Origin: JACJXF01 sp038316435
GTDB taxonomy: Bacteria > Bacteroidota > Bacteroidia > Bacteroidales > GCA-2748055
Direction: 5' to 3'
DNA: 64,000 bases
Assembly (NCBI GenBank): GCA_038316435.1
Contig: JBBQAQ010000012.1
Location: forward strand, 1-64,000
The notes below the pieces were generated by a model. It saw only the letters and a program-made list of their open reading frames with translations, did no database searches and was not told where the DNA came from. Numbering within the stretch: the stretch's first letter is position 1; every line of letters begins with the position of its first letter. A program made the translations under genes and the position numbers. Below, in pieces: positions 8,078 through 17,739 of this stretch.

Positions 8078-10312
8078 ATGAAAAAAATATTCATACTATG
8101 CTTTATGGCATTGGCTTGTCATATAGTAAACGCACAAAATAAATTCACAGGAAAAATCACTGATCGAGATAATTTGCCATTGGCAGGAGCAACAATAAGC
8201 TTACCCGAAATAAATAAAGGAACTATATCGGATGCTAATGGTTACTATCAAATTACCAATCTTCCGAATGGCAATATTAAAGTCCAATACTCATTTATTG
8301 GGTATGCCTCAAAAGTTGAAACAATCGTGTTAAACGGCTCAACAGTTGAATTAAATGTAAAACTCAATCAATCGGTTGTTGAAGCTGAAGAGATTGTGGT
8401 TTCGGGTGGTTACAATACTACACAACATCAAAATGCTGTAAAGATCGATGTTTTGAAATTAAAACCTACGGAAATAAAAGCGACTCCAAACTTTATGGAA
8501 ACCCTTACAAAAATTCCCGGAGTGGATATGATTTCGAAAGGAAGTGGCGTTTCTAAGCCTGTAATCAGAGGTTTATCAATGAATGATATATTGGTTTTAA
8601 ATAATGGTGTTCGTTTCGAGAATTATCAATATTCGAGCCACCACCCTTTGGGTATTGATGAATTCGGCATTGATGATGTTGAAGTTATAAAAGGCCCGGC
8701 TTCCTTGCTATATGGTTCTGATGCCATTGGCGGTGTACTCAATTTTATTAAAGAAAAACCCGCACCTGAAGGAAGTATAGTGGGCGATTATACTTTGCAA
8801 TTATTTTCGAACACCCTAGGCATGACCAATAATTTAGGCATAAAGGGTGCTTCCAAAAATATTTTTGGCGGTGTTAGAGTTGGACAAAAAACTAACTCCG
8901 ATTTTTTACAAGGCGGCGGTGCGTATATCCCCAACTCCCGTTTTAATGAAAATTCAATTAAATCAAATGTAGGTACTACAAATAAAATAGGCACATTCAA
9001 ATTGTTCTATGACTATAACCAACAAAAACTAGGACTTGTAGAAGAAGAAGCTATTGATGCAATAACTAAAAGAGGACGCACCAACGATATTTTTTATCAG
9101 CGATTGAAAACGCACCTTTTATCGTCGCAAAACAAGATTTATTTGGGCTCAATGAAGTTGGATGTTAATGCTGCGTACCAAAATACAGAGCTAGTGCATT
9201 TTGGCGAAAAAGATTTTTACGAGATACAAATGAATTTGGCTACTCTGACCTACGAAACCAAACTTTATTTGCCCTCTGGCAAAAATTCAGAATGCATCAT
9301 AGGGTTTCAGGGTATGAACCAGGAAAACACTAACCTGAATAACAGGGAGACAAAATTATTGCCTAATGCTCAGGTAAATAATTATTCAGGGTTTGCATTG
9401 TTGCAAAAGACTTTTTTCAAGAAACTTAAACTGCAAACTGGCATACGGTACGACAATAAAATGTTGACTTCAAAAGCTATCAGCGTGGTCGATTCGGCTG
9501 ATTATAGAGCAGCGTTAAATAAAAATTACGGTAGTTTTAGCGGATCATTTGGGGCAACTTTTAATATTACCGAGAAACTTTTGTTTAGGGCTAATGTTGC
9601 GGCAGGTTATCGAACTCCAAATCTGGCAGAACTTACATCGAACGGACAACACGAAACTCGTTACGAAGTAGGTGATGATGCACTTGTACCTGAAAATTCA
9701 TACGAATTTGATGTTAGCTCGCACTATCATCTCGAAAATTTTACGTTCGATATTGCGGGATTTTACAACACTATTAACCATTATATTTTCATATCACCTA
9801 CAGGTACAAGCACTCCCAATGGTATACCTATTTATAAGTATATGCAACAAAACTCCACGTTGTTTGGTGGCGAGGCTGGAATTCATTATCATCCGCTATT
9901 TGTTAATTGGCTGCACATGCAAACAACCTTCGCTTCTGTTATTGGAAAGCAGGACAATGGCGAATACTTACCGTTTGTTCCGGCAAATAAATTAAACTTC
10001 GAAATTAGGGCAGAAAAAGAAAAACTCGCCTTTTTCCATAATGCTTTTGTGGCAGTTAATACCCATACGGCCTTTAATCAAAACAATGCCGCACCCGACG
10101 AAACAACAACCGCCGGGTATAGTTTACTTGATTTATCTATTGGTAGTAATCTAAAACTGAAAAATCAGCTTATTTATATTGGGTTTAGTGCCAATAATAT
10201 TTTTGATAAGAAGTATATTGACCATTTATCAACACTTAAGGAAGTTAATTTGTATAATCCCGGGCGTAACTTTGCATTGACAATGAAAATCCCTTTTGGG
10301 AAATCAAAATAA
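8078..10312 (+). CDS. TonB-dependent outer membrane receptor with CarboxypepD_reg N-domain
   Basis: A 744-residue protein with a signal peptide ending at VNAQ. A CarboxypepD_regulatory-like beta domain (about 22-105, KFTGKITDRDNLPLAGAT) is followed by a TonB-box-like EEIVVSGGY, a plug domain (about 120-230, SKPVIRGLSMNDILVL, VEVIKGPASLLYGSDAIGG) and a 22-strand-type barrel ending in the aromatic-rich FALTMKIPFGKSK. It imports a chelated metal or similar ligand using TonB/ExbBD energy. Substrate is unknown; the His-rich protein upstream and the nearby NikR locus suggest a transition metal. It is convergent with the second receptor across a strong hairpin. Confidence 0.9.
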   Translation: MKKIFILCFMALACHIVNAQNKFTGKITDRDNLPLAGATISLPEINKGTISDANGYYQITNLPNGNIKVQYSFIGYASKVETIVLNGSTVELNVKLNQSVVEAEEIVVSGGYNTTQHQNAVKIDVLKLKPTEIKATPNFMETLTKIPGVDMISKGSGVSKPVIRGLSMNDILVLNNGVRFENYQYSSHHPLGIDEFGIDDVEVIKGPASLLYGSDAIGGVLNFIKEKPAPEGSIVGDYTLQLFSNTLGMTNNLGIKGASKNIFGGVRVGQKTNSDFLQGGGAYIPNSRFNENSIKSNVGTTNKIGTFKLFYDYNQQKLGLVEEEAIDAITKRGRTNDIFYQRLKTHLLSSQNKIYLGSMKLDVNAAYQNTELVHFGEKDFYEIQMNLATLTYETKLYLPSGKNSECIIGFQGMNQENTNLNNRETKLLPNAQVNNYSGFALLQKTFFKKLKLQTGIRYDNKMLTSKAISVVDSADYRAALNKNYGSFSGSFGATFNITEKLLFRANVAAGYRTPNLAELTSNGQHETRYEVGDDALVPENSYEFDVSSHYHLENFTFDIAGFYNTINHYIFISPTGTSTPNGIPIYKYMQQNSTLFGGEAGIHYHPLFVNWLHMQTTFASVIGKQDNGEYLPFVPANKLNFEIRAEKEKLAFFHNAFVAVNTHTAFNQNNAAPDETTTAGYSLLDLSIGSNLKLKNQLIYIGFSANNIFDKKYIDHLSTLKEVNLYNPGRNFALTMKIPFGKSK

Positions 10313-10351
10313 TAAGTTATACATTACCCATTTCACTGCAAGATTCGAGTG

Positions 10352-10388
10352 ATACGGCCGGCACCAAAATTCTAAGCGCCGGCCGTAT
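10352..10388. terminator. Hairpin between two convergent TonB receptor genes
   Basis: An 11-bp perfect inverted repeat (ATACGGCCGGC and its complement) encloses a 15-base loop. It lies 40 bases after one stop codon and 100 bases before the other, which fits a bidirectional terminator. No clear T-tract follows on either strand, so a GC-rich intergenic repeat is the alternative. The stem is unusually GC-rich for this AT-rich window. Confidence 0.55.
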
Positions 10389-10488
10389 TCTTACAGAGTT
10401 TCACAACGATAAGATAATTCAACTAGAAAGGAAAATTGCAACCATTACAAATAGCTTTCTCATTGTATTTATTTAAATAATTTACCAG

Positions 10489-12321
10489 TTAGAATTTAAA
10501 ATTTACACCACCGAAAAGGGTAAGGCCTGGCATGGTATAATATCGGTTGGTTTCGTATTTTTCGTTAAGCAAGTTTTCGGCACTGGTAAATAGTTCAGCA
10601 TATTTCCAAACCCTATATGAAATTTTGGCATTTACAAGCGTGTAGTTTTGAAAATGGGTATTTGCAGAAGGGTCGGTATCTAAATGGTTTACATACTGTG
10701 TACTCGCCATAAGTTGAAGTTTGTTTAAACGATAACGGCAACTCGCGAAAAAGTGATGTTTAGGAGTGGCATAAACAGGCTTTTTCATGTCGATATATGA
10801 GTAGGTAACATTTATGTTTAAGTTGTTTATGGGTATAACATTTGCTGCAAACTCAATGCCTTTGTTCACTACTTCCCCTGCATTCTGCAAGCCTCCCATG
10901 GGAACATTGATAATAAGGTTATCGCCTTTAACAAAAAATCCGGTTAATTCGAGATTTAACTTATGGTTAAAAAGCGATTGTATAAGCCCGGTTTCATAAC
11001 TCATAATTCGTTCGGGGCTTAGGTTTGGATTGTGGTTCCATATATACAATTCCTGAATGGTTGGGCTGCGAAAACCTTTTGCCGCTGAAGCTTTCCATGT
11101 AGTTTGTTTGGTAAGTTTAAATGCGAATCCCCCCGATGGTATCCATTCTTTACCATAAACTTCATGTATTTGCAAGCGTAAACCTGCATTCAACGTGAGC
11201 CTGTCGAACAATGTTTGTTGAACAAAGCCATAAAATCCAGCATCATACAAGGAGGTATCTTTAAATACTATCCCTTCCCCTGCCATAGCCTTTTCATTTT
11301 CGGCTTTTCCGCCATACGTAAGGTAATCGGAACCTATGGTTGTGCTATTTCCTTTAAATAGTTTTGCCGTTTCGTAGATATTCAAACCGTAATTGGCATC
11401 ATTTGAATGAAAGCCATCGGAAATTTTGTGTTCGCCAAAATTGTAAAATACTTTGGCTGTACCTGAATATTTTTCATAGTTGTTATCAAGAGTAAAAGCC
11501 CAATAGCCTCGCATTATATCCAGCGAATTACCCTTTTTTGCATTTAAGGTATCGGGGCCGGGGTCGGTAGCTTTGAACTTTGCTAAACTTAAATCGGTAC
11601 TTGCTTTTATGTTGCTGTTTAGTTCGTAGCCTAATTTAAGGTAGCCGTTTGTGATGTTAAAATCAGAATTGGAACGATGCCCATCGGTTTGGTCGTGGTT
11701 TATGGATGCAAATGCACTAAACTTGTTTTTCTTGAAACCTCCAGCGGCCATATATTTTTGAGTATTATATGAACCGTAGGTAATATTAGCATTGCCCTGA
11801 AAACCGTCTTTTGCTTGTTTACGAGTTATAATATTTATTACACCGCCCATTGCATTAGAGCCATAAAGGATAGAAGCAGGGCCACGGATTACCTCAACCC
11901 GTTCAACATCGGAAGCTACGTAAGAATCGGCCAACGGATGCCCGAAAATGCCCATAAACTGAGGATGTCCGTCGATAAGCATCAAAACGCTTGTGGTGGG
12001 ACTTCCGCCAATACCACGAATTGAAATTTGACCGGCAGCTCCAGTTGCAACCCCAAAACCTGTAACGCCGCGTTCGGTAACAAACAAGCCGGGAACTCGG
12101 CCATTTAAAATGGGCAACAAGGCTGATTCGTTACTTTCGGATATTTGTTCCCTATTAACAACTGTAACAGCCATTGGAACATTATTTTTATTCACTTTTA
12201 CAGGTGAACCTGTTATTATTACTTCGTCTAATTTAAGTGTGTCGTTAATCGATTCCTGCGAAAAGGCAGGCAATAGCGATAAAGTCAACAAACCTGTGAA
12301 TAATAAAACTTTCTTTTTCAT
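10489..12321 (-). CDS. TonB-dependent receptor, probable nickel or metal-complex importer
   Basis: A 610-residue BtuB-sized receptor. It has a signal peptide (TLSLLPAFSQ), a TonB-box-like DEVIITGSPV, a plug domain with GISIRGIGG-like and VERVEVIRGPASILYGSNA motifs, and a barrel ending TLFGGVNFKF with a C-terminal Phe. It lacks the CarboxypepD_reg domain of its convergent neighbour, so the two are not simple duplicates. It lies 62 bases downstream of nikR on the same strand, and a perfect 14-bp palindrome lies just upstream of its ATG. Linkage to a nickel regulator suggests nickel, or a nickel chelate, as substrate; this is inference from context only. Confidence 0.88.
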   Translation of the reverse strand: MKKKVLLFTGLLTLSLLPAFSQESINDTLKLDEVIITGSPVKVNKNNVPMAVTVVNREQISESNESALLPILNGRVPGLFVTERGVTGFGVATGAAGQISIRGIGGSPTTSVLMLIDGHPQFMGIFGHPLADSYVASDVERVEVIRGPASILYGSNAMGGVINIITRKQAKDGFQGNANITYGSYNTQKYMAAGGFKKNKFSAFASINHDQTDGHRSNSDFNITNGYLKLGYELNSNIKASTDLSLAKFKATDPGPDTLNAKKGNSLDIMRGYWAFTLDNNYEKYSGTAKVFYNFGEHKISDGFHSNDANYGLNIYETAKLFKGNSTTIGSDYLTYGGKAENEKAMAGEGIVFKDTSLYDAGFYGFVQQTLFDRLTLNAGLRLQIHEVYGKEWIPSGGFAFKLTKQTTWKASAAKGFRSPTIQELYIWNHNPNLSPERIMSYETGLIQSLFNHKLNLELTGFFVKGDNLIINVPMGGLQNAGEVVNKGIEFAANVIPINNLNINVTYSYIDMKKPVYATPKHHFFASCRYRLNKLQLMASTQYVNHLDTDPSANTHFQNYTLVNAKISYRVWKYAELFTSAENLLNEKYETNRYYTMPGLTLFGGVNFKF

Positions 12322-12341
12322 TTTTCTTTTTTAGTTAAATA

Positions 12342-12355
12342 TTACTAATTAGTAA
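12342..12355. promoter_or_regulatory. 14-bp palindrome upstream of the NikR-linked TonB receptor
   Basis: TTACTAATTAGTAA is a perfect palindrome 20 bases upstream of the receptor ATG, in the gap after nikR. Five bases beyond it is GTGTTACTA, which also begins the palindrome over the nikR start. The position suits a repressor operator, and NikR is the natural candidate. No binding evidence exists here. Confidence 0.4.
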
Positions 12356-12383
12356 ATTCGTGTTACTACTTAGGCAAAAAAAA

Positions 12384-12785
12384 TTACTCTACTCTGCTCA
12401 TTATTAATTTACCGTGAATTATCCCTTTAATCCCGATTAATTTATCAGACAATTCAGTCAATTTACTTGCTTCACCTTTAACTGCTATAATCTCAAGACA
12501 ATTATCGTGACTTAAATGGAAATGCTGAGATGATAAAATCACCTCGAAATACTTATGTTGCACATCATTCGATTTTATTGTTACATCACCTTTATGGTGG
12601 TCATACAGCAAAACTATAGCTCCGGCAACAATATGATTGCATTGCCATTTTTTCTCAACTGAGTTTTTTTCAACTAAATGACGGATTGCCTGCGAGCGAT
12701 TAGGCAAATTATTGTCTATTACAAAGCTGTCTAATGCTTTTAAAATCTCTTCATCTATTCCAACTCCAAAACGAACTAAGGCCAT
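12384..12785 (-). CDS. nikR: NikR nickel-responsive transcriptional regulator
   Basis: A 133-residue protein of typical NikR length. The N-terminal ribbon-helix-helix domain (LVRFGVGIDEEILKALDSFV...RSQAIRHLV) binds DNA. The C-terminal ACT-like domain carries the square-planar nickel ligands: His77, His88, His90 and Cys96 here, in VQHKY and QHFHLSHDNCLEI, matching His76, His87, His89 and Cys95 of E. coli NikR. It should repress nickel uptake when nickel is plentiful. It probably forms an operon with the TonB receptor downstream and may regulate itself through the palindrome over its start. Confidence 0.93.
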   Translation of the reverse strand: MALVRFGVGIDEEILKALDSFVIDNNLPNRSQAIRHLVEKNSVEKKWQCNHIVAGAIVLLYDHHKGDVTIKSNDVQHKYFEVILSSQHFHLSHDNCLEIIAVKGEASKLTELSDKLIGIKGIIHGKLIMSRVE

Positions 12786-12786
12786 A

Positions 12787-12814
12787 GTGTTACTATTATT
12801 AATATTCGTATCAC
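12787..12814. promoter_or_regulatory. Candidate NikR operator overlapping the nikR start
   Basis: On the plus strand GTGTTAC, 14 bases, then GTATCAC: the two 7-base arms are inverted with one mismatch. The spacer is also partly symmetric (TATTATTAATATT). It begins one base upstream of the nikR ATG. Known NikR operators are dyads with a long spacer (GTATGA-N16-TCATAC in E. coli), so the architecture fits autoregulation, although the half-site differs. Confidence 0.5.
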
Positions 12815-13096
12815 AAATCTATAAAATTCTAAATTGAAAAGCAAACTAAAAATCATAAAAGCTTGATTAGGGAAGATTGCCTTCTATTTCACTACTATTC
12901 ATTTTAAATCCAAATTCTTAAATTGACGGGTTAAGTTAACCATTTATTGGTATTATTGCCCGCAACTTATGTTAAAAGCATTCGCAAATACTCAGAGCCT
13001 TTCTCCATATATTATATTTTATTTAACATTCTAAAACTATTAATGATGTTAAAACACCTACATTTAACCGTTTTTATCAAACGTTAATGTAACCAA

Positions 13097-13118
13097 TTGT
13101 ACTAATCTGTTCGTACAA
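13097..13118. promoter_or_regulatory. Inverted repeat upstream of the CotH-domain gene
   Basis: TTGTAC, ten bases, GTACAA: perfect 6-base arms centred about 40 bases before the ATG of the large secreted protein. It may be an operator. The rest of the 361-base gap (12786-13146) holds the nikR-side palindrome and AT-rich DNA with no convincing gene. Confidence 0.3.
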
Positions 13119-13146
13119 ACAATCCAAAAAAAACAGGGCTCATAAA

Positions 13147-16100
13147 ATGTTTCGCTTGAAAATATTCATATTCCTCATATTTATCTCGATTTCACTAGTC
13201 TCTGAAGGACAGTTATATATCAACGAGTTTGTTGCATCCAATTCAGGTATTACTCTTGACCCCGACTTTAACGAAAGTTCAGACTGGATTGAAATTTATA
13301 ACGCCGGGAGTCAAGCCATTCAATTAAAAGGCTATTATGTTACCGACAATATTTCTGTTCCAAATAAATGGCAGATAAATGTCAATGCGGAAATTGGAGC
13401 TGGTAAGTTCATGGTTATCTGGGCCGATGGAAAAGATACTGCGCTTCATACTAATTTTAAATTAACAGCAGCCGGCGAGGAGCTTGGCATATTTTCTCCG
13501 ACCTTGTTTGTTCTGGATACTCTAGTTTTTGGAAATCAGGAATTGAATATTTCATATGGAAGAAAAACTAACGGTGGTAACGAATGGGTGTACTTCACAG
13601 CACCAACCCCCGGAACAACTAATAATAGTTCTGTAAGTTATTCCGAAGTTGTAAAAAGCGATCCTTCATTTTCACTTCCAGGGGGAATTTACACTTCTGC
13701 TATTTCTGTTCAATTAACAACCATTTTTGATGGGGAGGTTAGATATACTCTCGACGGTGCTGAACCCAACGAACTGTCTATGCTTGCTGCTGACCCGATT
13801 GGTATTACAAAAAATACAGTTGTCCGGGCGCGAATCATTAAGGCCGGACAGTTGCCAGGTCCTGTTAATACAAATTCCTATTTTATAGATACTATTAATG
13901 CAATGGGAACTCTGCCGGTTGTTTCAATCTCTACTGATCCGATGAACTTCTGGGATCCGATAAAGGGATTATATGTTCAATCATTTAAACCCGACTGGGA
14001 GATTCCTGTAAATATTGAACTTTTTGAAAACGACGGGCGTGTTGGTTCTGCTTTCAACCTGCGGGCTGGTATTAAAGTAAATGGTTTGTATTCCTGGCAA
14101 TTACCTGAGAAAATGCTGGGTGTATATTTCCGAAAAGAATACGGTGCCAGTACTCTGGATTACCCACTGATATTCGATAAATCGCGGAAAAGCTTCAACA
14201 CCTTTGCGCTCAGGGCATCAGGTAGCGATTGGGCTAATACAATGTTCCGCGACGGAATGATCCAGAATTCAACCATGGGATATACTGGCCTTGATAATTC
14301 AGGCTTCCGCGCATGCGTCGTTTATGTTAATGGCCAGTATATGGGCATTCACAACATCCGCGAAAAGATTGATGAAGATTTCATTGTTGGAAATCATGGG
14401 ATTGATCCTAGTACTTTCGATATGGTCGAAAACCAGAATTTTGCTGAAACAGGCGATTTGACAGCGTATAATGTTTTATTGGGACTCGTTGCTAATGACT
14501 TATCAATTCCTGCGAATTATGACGCTGTTGCTGCTCAGATGGACATTGAGAATTTTACTCAGCTAATCGTTACTGAAGTATATGACGGAAATTCATCTAT
14601 CGGTCATAATGTAATGGCTTGGAAACCAACAGATTCAGGAAAATGGAAATGGGTAATCTGTGATCTGGACCGCGGCTTTTTCGGTGCAGGTAACCAGATG
14701 ATTAGTTTTTATCTTGCTCAGGATCCATGGCCTTTCAAACAATTAATGAATAATGCAGATTATAAAAAATATTTTGGGCGAAAACTTGCCGATCACTTGT
14801 TTACTACATTTAGTCAGAGCCGAATCGATTCATTGATTGAGTGGCACAAACAAACCATTGCTGCAGAAATGCCAAACCATATTGAGCGATGGAAAGGTAC
14901 TTCATCAAGCTATGGTAACCCCATATCTTCTATGAATTACTGGTATAGCGAAGTGGATAAAATGAAAACTTTTGCCAGAGCCAGACCTTCCGTTTTACTT
15001 AATGATCTGACTAAATATGGCTTTTTGGGTGCTGTGCCCGTTTCAATTGCAACCTTCCCTGCAAATGCCGGCAATATAACTTTCAATGGACTGAAAATTC
15101 CTTTTTCTTTTTCCAGTGGCGCTTATCCTTCGGGTGAAACGATAAAACTTGTTGCTGAACCGAAAGCGGGATTTAACTTTATTGGGTGGAAATCAAATAC
15201 TAAGAACCCTATTATTGCCAAAGAAAGTGAATGGAAATATAATGATACTGATCCCAACTTAGACCTTACATGGATAACCTCTGCTTTTAGCGATGTATTC
15301 TGGAAAACAGGAGTGGCAGAATTCGGCTATGGAGACAGCGATGAAGCAACTGTTGTTGGTTTCGGGGGAAACACAAACAACAGATATATAACTACTTACT
15401 TCCGTAAAAGTGTTGTACTGACCAATAAAGAGACTTTAAAAAATATTACCATTTTGTTGAAGTGCGATGATGGAGCTGTTGTATATGTAAATGGAAGCGA
15501 AGTATTTCGGCAGAATATGCCCGCAGCAATAATTAGTAAAAACACACTTGCACTCTCATCCATTGCAGGAGCAGATGAAAGTACATTTACATCGCATTCA
15601 GTAAGTAGTTCGGCTTTTGTAAATGGTCAAAACATTATTGCTGTTGAAGTTCATCAGAATGCAGCCAATAGCGCAGACGTAAGTTTCGACCTTGAACTAT
15701 TTTCCCTTGGAACACCTGAAGACATCTACCTCACTACTTCAAAAGAACTTTCTGCAAACCTAGTGTCAGAATTTAATGTTTTGGCTGTTTATGAACGCGA
15801 CGGGAAATGCATGCTTCCAAGCGAAATTTCAACTGTTATGACGCTTTCAAAAGATTGCTCACCATGGGTAGTGCCCGAAAATGTTATTATCACTAGAACA
15901 GGGAAAATGATTATTGAACCTGGTGTTGAACTTTGGATGTCTGATGGAGTTTCAATTTCTTTAATGGGGGAAATTAATGCAATTGGAACAGCTTCTGAAC
16001 CGATTATCTTCAAGAGTAATCCGCAAAGCGTGAATAAGAAATGGGGAAATATTAGTATTAATGATGTTAGTGATACATGTCATTTTAGATATGTGCATAT

Positions 16101-17631
16101 CGAAGGTGCTTCAAAAGGACTTAATCCTGCTTATGATATTTTTGCTCTGACTGTTTTTCAATCGAATATTATTCTCGATTACCTGTTTATTGATAATGTT
16201 TACTATAATCCCCTGGCATTATATAATTCAAATACCGTACTTACAAATAGCAGGTTACACACTGAATATAACGGAGCCGATATGCTCAATGTCAAATTTG
16301 GCAAAATCCTTATCGACCACTGCGAATTCCCGGGTAATGATAAGCTAGATGTTGATGCCATTGATTTTGGAGAAATGACAACGGGAAACACAGTTGTTAA
16401 GAACAGCTGCTTTCACGATTTTGATGGGTTCAACTCTGATGCTGTCGATTTAGGTGATCATGCGAAGAATGTAATCATCGACAGCAATATTGTCTTTAAT
16501 ATTCAAGACAAAGGAGTTTCGATTGGACAACGTTCTTCAGCGAAAATCACAAACTCCATCTTTATTAATTGCGGTATGGGGGCAGGCATGAAGGACTCCA
16601 GCAATGTTGCTATTGATCATTGCACGTATTACGGAAACATTTATGCCATAGCCAATTATCAGAAACATCCGGGTGATGCAGGCGCTAATGCTGTTATTAC
16701 CAATTCTATAATTTCTAATTCATACGAAGCGGGATATTTCAGTGATGCGTACTCAAGTATTAATATTTCTAATTCGTCAGACGATACAGAGAAACTCCCC
16801 GATGCAAATAATAACCTCTTTGTAAATCCTCTTTTTACTAATCCAACTTTATCCGACTTTACATTATCTGCCAGGTCGCCACTAATTGATGCCGGAACTT
16901 TTGGAAATATTGGAGCAGGAATAAATGTACCAAATATTATTCCTTCAGTAATGATAAGCGATATTGTTTATTATACTCAAAGTGGAACAGAGGATATTGA
17001 GTTTATCGGGCTTTTTAATCCCGGAAATGCTGCGGTTATTATGGATAGTTGTCAGTTTACAAAAGGCATAACATTCTTGTTTCCTCAAGGGATTTCAATT
17101 GGTTCGAAAGAAATGCTGTACATTACTTCCAATAGTAGTTCTACATACTGGAGTAACAGGGGTGTTAGTGCTTATCAATGGACAACTGGACGATTATCAG
17201 ATCAGGGCGAAGCGATACAGCTGGTTAATAAATATGGAAAGGTTATCGATCAGGTCGTTTTTGCCAACATTGCACCTTGGCCTGTCCCCACAAATTCACA
17301 ACAGGCAATTACCCTAAAAAGTGCAAATGTTGATAATCATTTTGGTGAAAACTGGATGTTGATTGATTTGGATAAGGTAGTTAAGGTTAAAAATGTTGAT
17401 TCAATTAACCCGATGGAAGTGTATCCGAATCCAACACACGGTCTTGTAAAGGTCTCATTTCCAAATAATAGTGTCTCTGACGTGCTTATTTATTCTGTGC
17501 AGGGAACACTTCTTGGTCGATATTCCCTGAATAAACTTAATTACACAGAAATTGATCTTTCAGTCTATAACCAGAGTGTGGTAATTCTGAGGATTGGTGA
17601 TCAGATAAGAAAGGTGATTGTTTTGAAATAG
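13147..17631 (+). CDS. Giant secreted CotH-kinase-like protein with lamin-tail, beta-helix and T9SS sorting domains
   Basis: A 1494-residue exported protein. Order: signal peptide; lamin-tail domain (about 22-150, INEFVASNSG...SDWIEIYN); chitobiase-like beta domain (about 170-235, VRYTLDGAEPN); CotH domain (about 255-620), with FALRASGSDWANTMFRD, YMGIHNIREKIDEDF and the acidic WVICDLDRGFFG that corresponds to the CotH kinase catalytic region; InlB-like repeat (AGFNFIGWK); a beta-sandwich (DDGAVVYVNGSEVF); a parallel beta-helix (about 950-1230); a second lamin-tail domain; and a type A T9SS C-terminal domain (MEVYPNPTHGLVKVSF...). It should cross the outer membrane by type IX secretion and be surface-attached or released. 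CotH in spore formers phosphorylates coat proteins; the substrate here is unknown. Confidence 0.88.
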   Translation: MFRLKIFIFLIFISISLVSEGQLYINEFVASNSGITLDPDFNESSDWIEIYNAGSQAIQLKGYYVTDNISVPNKWQINVNAEIGAGKFMVIWADGKDTALHTNFKLTAAGEELGIFSPTLFVLDTLVFGNQELNISYGRKTNGGNEWVYFTAPTPGTTNNSSVSYSEVVKSDPSFSLPGGIYTSAISVQLTTIFDGEVRYTLDGAEPNELSMLAADPIGITKNTVVRARIIKAGQLPGPVNTNSYFIDTINAMGTLPVVSISTDPMNFWDPIKGLYVQSFKPDWEIPVNIELFENDGRVGSAFNLRAGIKVNGLYSWQLPEKMLGVYFRKEYGASTLDYPLIFDKSRKSFNTFALRASGSDWANTMFRDGMIQNSTMGYTGLDNSGFRACVVYVNGQYMGIHNIREKIDEDFIVGNHGIDPSTFDMVENQNFAETGDLTAYNVLLGLVANDLSIPANYDAVAAQMDIENFTQLIVTEVYDGNSSIGHNVMAWKPTDSGKWKWVICDLDRGFFGAGNQMISFYLAQDPWPFKQLMNNADYKKYFGRKLADHLFTTFSQSRIDSLIEWHKQTIAAEMPNHIERWKGTSSSYGNPISSMNYWYSEVDKMKTFARARPSVLLNDLTKYGFLGAVPVSIATFPANAGNITFNGLKIPFSFSSGAYPSGETIKLVAEPKAGFNFIGWKSNTKNPIIAKESEWKYNDTDPNLDLTWITSAFSDVFWKTGVAEFGYGDSDEATVVGFGGNTNNRYITTYFRKSVVLTNKETLKNITILLKCDDGAVVYVNGSEVFRQNMPAAIISKNTLALSSIAGADESTFTSHSVSSSAFVNGQNIIAVEVHQNAANSADVSFDLELFSLGTPEDIYLTTSKELSANLVSEFNVLAVYERDGKCMLPSEISTVMTLSKDCSPWVVPENVIITRTGKMIIEPGVELWMSDGVSISLMGEINAIGTASEPIIFKSNPQSVNKKWGNISINDVSDTCHFRYVHIEGASKGLNPAYDIFALTVFQSNIILDYLFIDNVYYNPLALYNSNTVLTNSRLHTEYNGADMLNVKFGKILIDHCEFPGNDKLDVDAIDFGEMTTGNTVVKNSCFHDFDGFNSDAVDLGDHAKNVIIDSNIVFNIQDKGVSIGQRSSAKITNSIFINCGMGAGMKDSSNVAIDHCTYYGNIYAIANYQKHPGDAGANAVITNSIISNSYEAGYFSDAYSSINISNSSDDTEKLPDANNNLFVNPLFTNPTLSDFTLSARSPLIDAGTFGNIGAGINVPNIIPSVMISDIVYYTQSGTEDIEFIGLFNPGNAAVIMDSCQFTKGITFLFPQGISIGSKEMLYITSNSSSTYWSNRGVSAYQWTTGRLSDQGEAIQLVNKYGKVIDQVVFANIAPWPVPTNSQQAITLKSANVDNHFGENWMLIDLDKVVKVKNVDSINPMEVYPNPTHGLVKVSFPNNSVSDVLIYSVQGTLLGRYSLNKLNYTEIDLSVYNQSVVILRIGDQIRKVIVLK

Positions 17632-17739
17632 TAGTTTACTCCCCTTTCATCTTAGTGTCAAATCCAAATTTAAAACTTACACACAATCGCTGACGTTTTT
17701 AGGGATTACCTTTTTGTAATCTGATGCAATTATGAAGTA

